A stretch of DNA of 6,980 bases from Chitinophagaceae bacterium (lineage in GTDB: Bacteria; Bacteroidota; Bacteroidia; Chitinophagales; Chitinophagaceae). Made by a program: the position numbers and the translations under genes. Below, piece after piece: positions 5,031-6,980 of the stretch (positions are counted from its first letter, which is position 1; every line of letters starts with the position of its first letter). The notes under the pieces were generated by a model that saw only the letters and a program-made list of their open reading frames with translations, had not been told where the DNA came from and ran no database searches. Location: contig JACMLD010000226.1 of the NCBI GenBank assembly GCA_014379785.1, forward strand, positions 1 through 6,980, read 5' to 3'.

Positions 5031-5966
5031 ATGAACATTATTTTTCAGAAGGTTAAGGTGTTTTTTGACGTTTTCAAGCGTGCAGTCAAGGAGTTTATAG
5101 GAGACAATGCGATAAAACACAGCGCCTCGCTCTCATATTATACCATTTTCGCTCTTGGACCTCTGCTTATTATTATACCGGCGCTTGCCGGTGTCTTCTT
5201 CGGCCGCGAAGCAGTACAGGGGAAAATCTATGGACAAATAAAAGGGCTCGTGGGCTCCAGTGCGGCCCTGCAGGTGCAGGAGATCATACAGAATATCGAG
5301 AAGCTCGATCAGGGTATAACTGGCGCCATCGTGGGCTTCATACTGCTCATCATCGGAGCAACCGGAGTGTTCACCGAAATACAGGACTCAATCAATTATA
5401 TATGGAGCATCAAATCAAAACCAAAGAAAGGATGGCTCAAGCTGATCATCAACCGGCTCTTGTCTTTCTCCCTCATCATAGGTCTTGGTTTTATCCTGTT
5501 GGTATCGCTGGTCGTAAATGCGCTGATGGATATAGTAAATGAAAAACTCGCGCGATTTTTTCCTGACGTAACGGTTTATATTTTTTATGTGCTGAACATT
5601 GCGATTATTTTTGTAGTGATCGCCTTGCTATTCGCCGTCATCTTTAAAGTGCTGCCCGATGCTACCATTCGATGGAAGGACGCATTTGTCGGATCATTCT
5701 TCACAGCCTTTCTTTTCCTGCTGGGTAAGTTATTGATTGGATTATACCTGGGTAATTCTAATATCGGGGTTACCTATGGAGCCGCGGCCTCAGTGGTGAT
5801 CATTCTCCTTTGGGTCTACTATTCTTCCATCATTCTTTACTTTGGAGCAGAATTTACCAAGGTCTATACGATCCACTATGGGAGCGGCATAAAGCCGCAT
5901 GACACTGCCGTGTTTATTATAAAAAGGGAAGCGAAGGAAATTCTTCCTTCGCATTTCGATGAGTAA
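5031..5966 (+). CDS. YihY/BrkB-family inner-membrane protein
   Basis: A 311-residue polytopic membrane protein of the YihY/virulence factor BrkB family. After a short amphipathic N-terminus come about six membrane helices (roughly 35-57, 96-118, 140-167, 184-208, 217-240 and 250-274). Family signatures are ASLSYYTIFALGPLL (32-46), GATGVFTEIQDSINYIW (109-125), LPDATIRWKDAFVGSFFTA (208-226) and SVVIILLWVYYSSIILYFGAEF (254-275). The soluble C-terminus is about 35 residues. The old label ribonuclease BN for this family is wrong, and the molecular function remains unsettled (envelope or transport roles have been suggested). Length is normal. It faces Ku with a 9-base gap. Two inverted repeats occur in its last codons (5884-5898 and 5931-5952), the latter probably serving as the Ku terminator. 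Confidence 0.95.
   Translation: MNIIFQKVKVFFDVFKRAVKEFIGDNAIKHSASLSYYTIFALGPLLIIIPALAGVFFGREAVQGKIYGQIKGLVGSSAALQVQEIIQNIEKLDQGITGAIVGFILLIIGATGVFTEIQDSINYIWSIKSKPKKGWLKLIINRLLSFSLIIGLGFILLVSLVVNALMDIVNEKLARFFPDVTVYIFYVLNIAIIFVVIALLFAVIFKVLPDATIRWKDAFVGSFFTAFLFLLGKLLIGLYLGNSNIGVTYGAAASVVIILLWVYYSSIILYFGAEFTKVYTIHYGSGIKPHDTAVFIIKREAKEILPSHFDE
5926..5952 (-). terminator. Probable Ku terminator embedded in the yihY-like gene
   Basis: GCGAAGGAA (5931-5939) and TTCCTTCGC (5944-5952) form a perfect 9 bp stem with a four-base loop. On the minus strand it is followed by TTCCC and then a run of five T. It starts 24 bases past the Ku stop, the usual place for a terminator, yet lies entirely inside the last codons of the facing gene. 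The T tract is displaced by about five bases, so efficiency is uncertain. No T run follows on the + strand. Confidence 0.5.
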
Positions 5967-5975
5967 ATTACCGCG

Positions 5976-6749
5976 TTATGATGCTTTTCTTTTCCCGGTT
6001 TGCAAGCTTGCTTTAAGCTGAGACATAAGATCTTTGGTTCTTGAATGTACCACACGCATCGTAGGAGCGGCAATTTTTTTGCCTTTGGCTTTCGCCTTTA
6101 TCAGTTTCATCAACTCGTCTGTGTAAGTATCCTTATACTTTGAGATATCAAATTTCCCTGTGAGCTGGTTGATAAGTTCCATAGCCATTTTTACTTCAGC
6201 TGCCTTGCCGTCGCCGGCTGGAATCTTTATTTCATCTATATCCCTGATTTCCTGCTGAAAGCGAATCTTGTTTACTATCAGAATATCCTTGTAAGGTTTG
6301 ATCATGCAGAGACTTTCCTTGGTACGCATCACATACCTGCCGAGACCGGCCTTTCCTGATTTTTTGAGTGCATCACGGAGTAGCACATACGCTTTTCCAC
6401 CGGTCTTTTCGGGTTCCAGGTAATAAGGCGTTTCATAATATACACTGTCAATCTCGCCCGCATCTACAAACTCTTCTATTTCGATCAGTTTCGATTTTTG
6501 CGGACTGGCCTTTGCAAAATCTTCATCGGACAACACCACGTATTTGTCCTCCATTTTATAACCTTTTACAATATTGGCCCATTGGACCACCTTGCCGGTT
6601 TTTTCATTGATGCGCTGAAATTTAATGTTTGAATGATCTTTCTTGTCCAGCATATCAAGGTCAAGTTCGCTGCCCTGAATGGCGCTATACATCTTAATAG
6701 GAATGTTTACGAGGCCAAAACCGATGGCCCCTGTCCAGATGGCTTTCAT
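5976..6749 (-). CDS. ku: Bacterial non-homologous end-joining protein Ku
   Basis: A 257-residue bacterial Ku. It forms a ring-shaped homodimer that threads onto DNA double-strand ends, protects them and recruits the ligase LigD for end joining. The N-terminus MKAIWTGAIGFGLVNIPIKMYSA is diagnostic. Further family segments include HSNIKFQRINEKTGKVV (39-55), VKGYKMEDKYVVLSDEDF (61-78), IEIEEFVDAGEIDSVYYETPYYLEP (89-113) and the LRDAL (124-128) / YVMRTKE (139-145) region. MAMELINQLTGKFD (188-201) begins the C-terminal helical part. The protein ends in the minimal C-terminal domain LMSQLKASL (241-249) with a short basic tail, without the long lysine-rich extension of some actinobacterial Ku proteins. 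No LigD gene lies in the window. On the minus strand, TAGTTTTA (6780-6773) is close to a Bacteroidota -7 element, but no -33 partner is visible. It converges on the YihY gene. Confidence 0.97.
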   Translation of the reverse strand: MKAIWTGAIGFGLVNIPIKMYSAIQGSELDLDMLDKKDHSNIKFQRINEKTGKVVQWANIVKGYKMEDKYVVLSDEDFAKASPQKSKLIEIEEFVDAGEIDSVYYETPYYLEPEKTGGKAYVLLRDALKKSGKAGLGRYVMRTKESLCMIKPYKDILIVNKIRFQQEIRDIDEIKIPAGDGKAAEVKMAMELINQLTGKFDISKYKDTYTDELMKLIKAKAKGKKIAAPTMRVVHSRTKDLMSQLKASLQTGKRKAS

Positions 6750-6761
6750 TGCTTATGGTTT

Positions 6762-6856
6762 TGCTTAAATGATAAAACTATTGTGCCAGAAGGATGCTTT
6801 TTCGCCACATTAAGCACAAAGGCTTGTGTACATATATACTCAGCAAGCTTAAGCAC
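6762..6856. repeat. Three copies of a TTAAGCA motif upstream of Ku
   Basis: TTAAGCAC occurs at 6810-6817 and 6849-6856 (same orientation, 39 bases apart), and its reverse complement TGCTTAA at 6762-6768. All lie in the 203-base gap between the Ku start and the possible gene start at 6953. They could be operator sites for a regulator, but seven- or eight-base matches in AT-rich DNA may be chance. No terminator is seen in this gap. Confidence 0.2.
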
Positions 6857-6952
6857 GGCATTATATCCAAAGATTCAGGTCTACAGGCATAGCATTTGAT
6901 AAAACCCTATCGGACTACAATCCATAATGATTATTAAACTAAAAATGTGTAA

Positions 6953-6980
6953 ATGAAAACGAGACAGCTTTCTCTGACTA
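6953..6980 (+). CDS. Possible start of a gene running off the right edge
   Basis: An ATG at 6953 opens a frame (MKTRQLSLT) still open at the window end. The preceding bases are AT-rich, as is usual before Bacteroidota starts. A nearby ATG at 6945 stops after two more codons. With nine codons no product can be named. A basic start of this kind could begin a signal peptide. It is divergent from Ku. Confidence 0.3.

Noticed and set aside
6768..6788. Sigma-54-like promoter before Ku (minus strand TGGCAC at 6788-6783)
   Set aside because: The -24-like TGGCAC is present but the required GC of the -12 element at the right spacing is missing.
6368..6899. Two + strand frames (6368-6610 and 6633-6899) antisense to Ku and its upstream region
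   Set aside because: They lie opposite a well-supported Ku gene and have shadow-like composition.

Overview
The window looks like chromosomal DNA of a Bacteroidota bacterium, most likely a soil or freshwater member of the Chitinophagaceae or a close relative. The placement is inferred from protein style (Ku starting MKAIWTGAIGFGLVNIP, a bacterial topoisomerase IB, small lysine- and glutamate-rich proteins), the lack of clear Shine-Dalgarno sequences before most starts, and moderate GC content. No rRNA, tRNA, CRISPR array, insertion sequence, integrase or phage gene was seen.

Layout from left to right. Positions 1-295 hold no gene I can support; they end in a strong terminator (225-251) just before a small two-helix membrane protein of the low-affinity iron permease family (296-778, +). 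It meets tail to tail with a 72-residue highly charged protein (775-993, -). Divergent from that is a eukaryote/poxvirus-type DNA topoisomerase IB (1083-2174, +), whose 3' end overlaps by 15 bases a secreted sorbosone/glucose-dehydrogenase-like beta-propeller protein (2160-3413, -). Then come a DUF2383/PA2169-type ferritin-like four-helix protein (3604-4071, +), two tandem terminators, a 102-residue uncharacterised protein (4312-4620, +), a pair of face-to-face terminators, and a 48-residue hydrophobic lmo0937-type membrane peptide (4733-4879, -). The right side has a YihY/BrkB-type inner-membrane protein (5031-5966, +) facing the NHEJ protein Ku (5976-6749, -). A start codon at 6953 may open a further + strand gene that leaves the window.

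Almost every gene is its own transcription unit: neighbours alternate strand, and the only two adjacent co-oriented genes are separated by two terminators. Several families here (Ku, topoisomerase IB, PA2169-type, lmo0937-type, YihY, small charged proteins) are typical of stress or stationary-phase gene sets. A reasonable inference is an accessory region of independently expressed stress-survival genes combining DNA repair/topology with envelope proteins. That shared role is not proved by the sequence. I found no convincing previously undescribed multi-gene system. The most worthwhile leads are the small proteins, the structured 3' region after the PA2169-type gene, and the embedded or face-to-face terminators.
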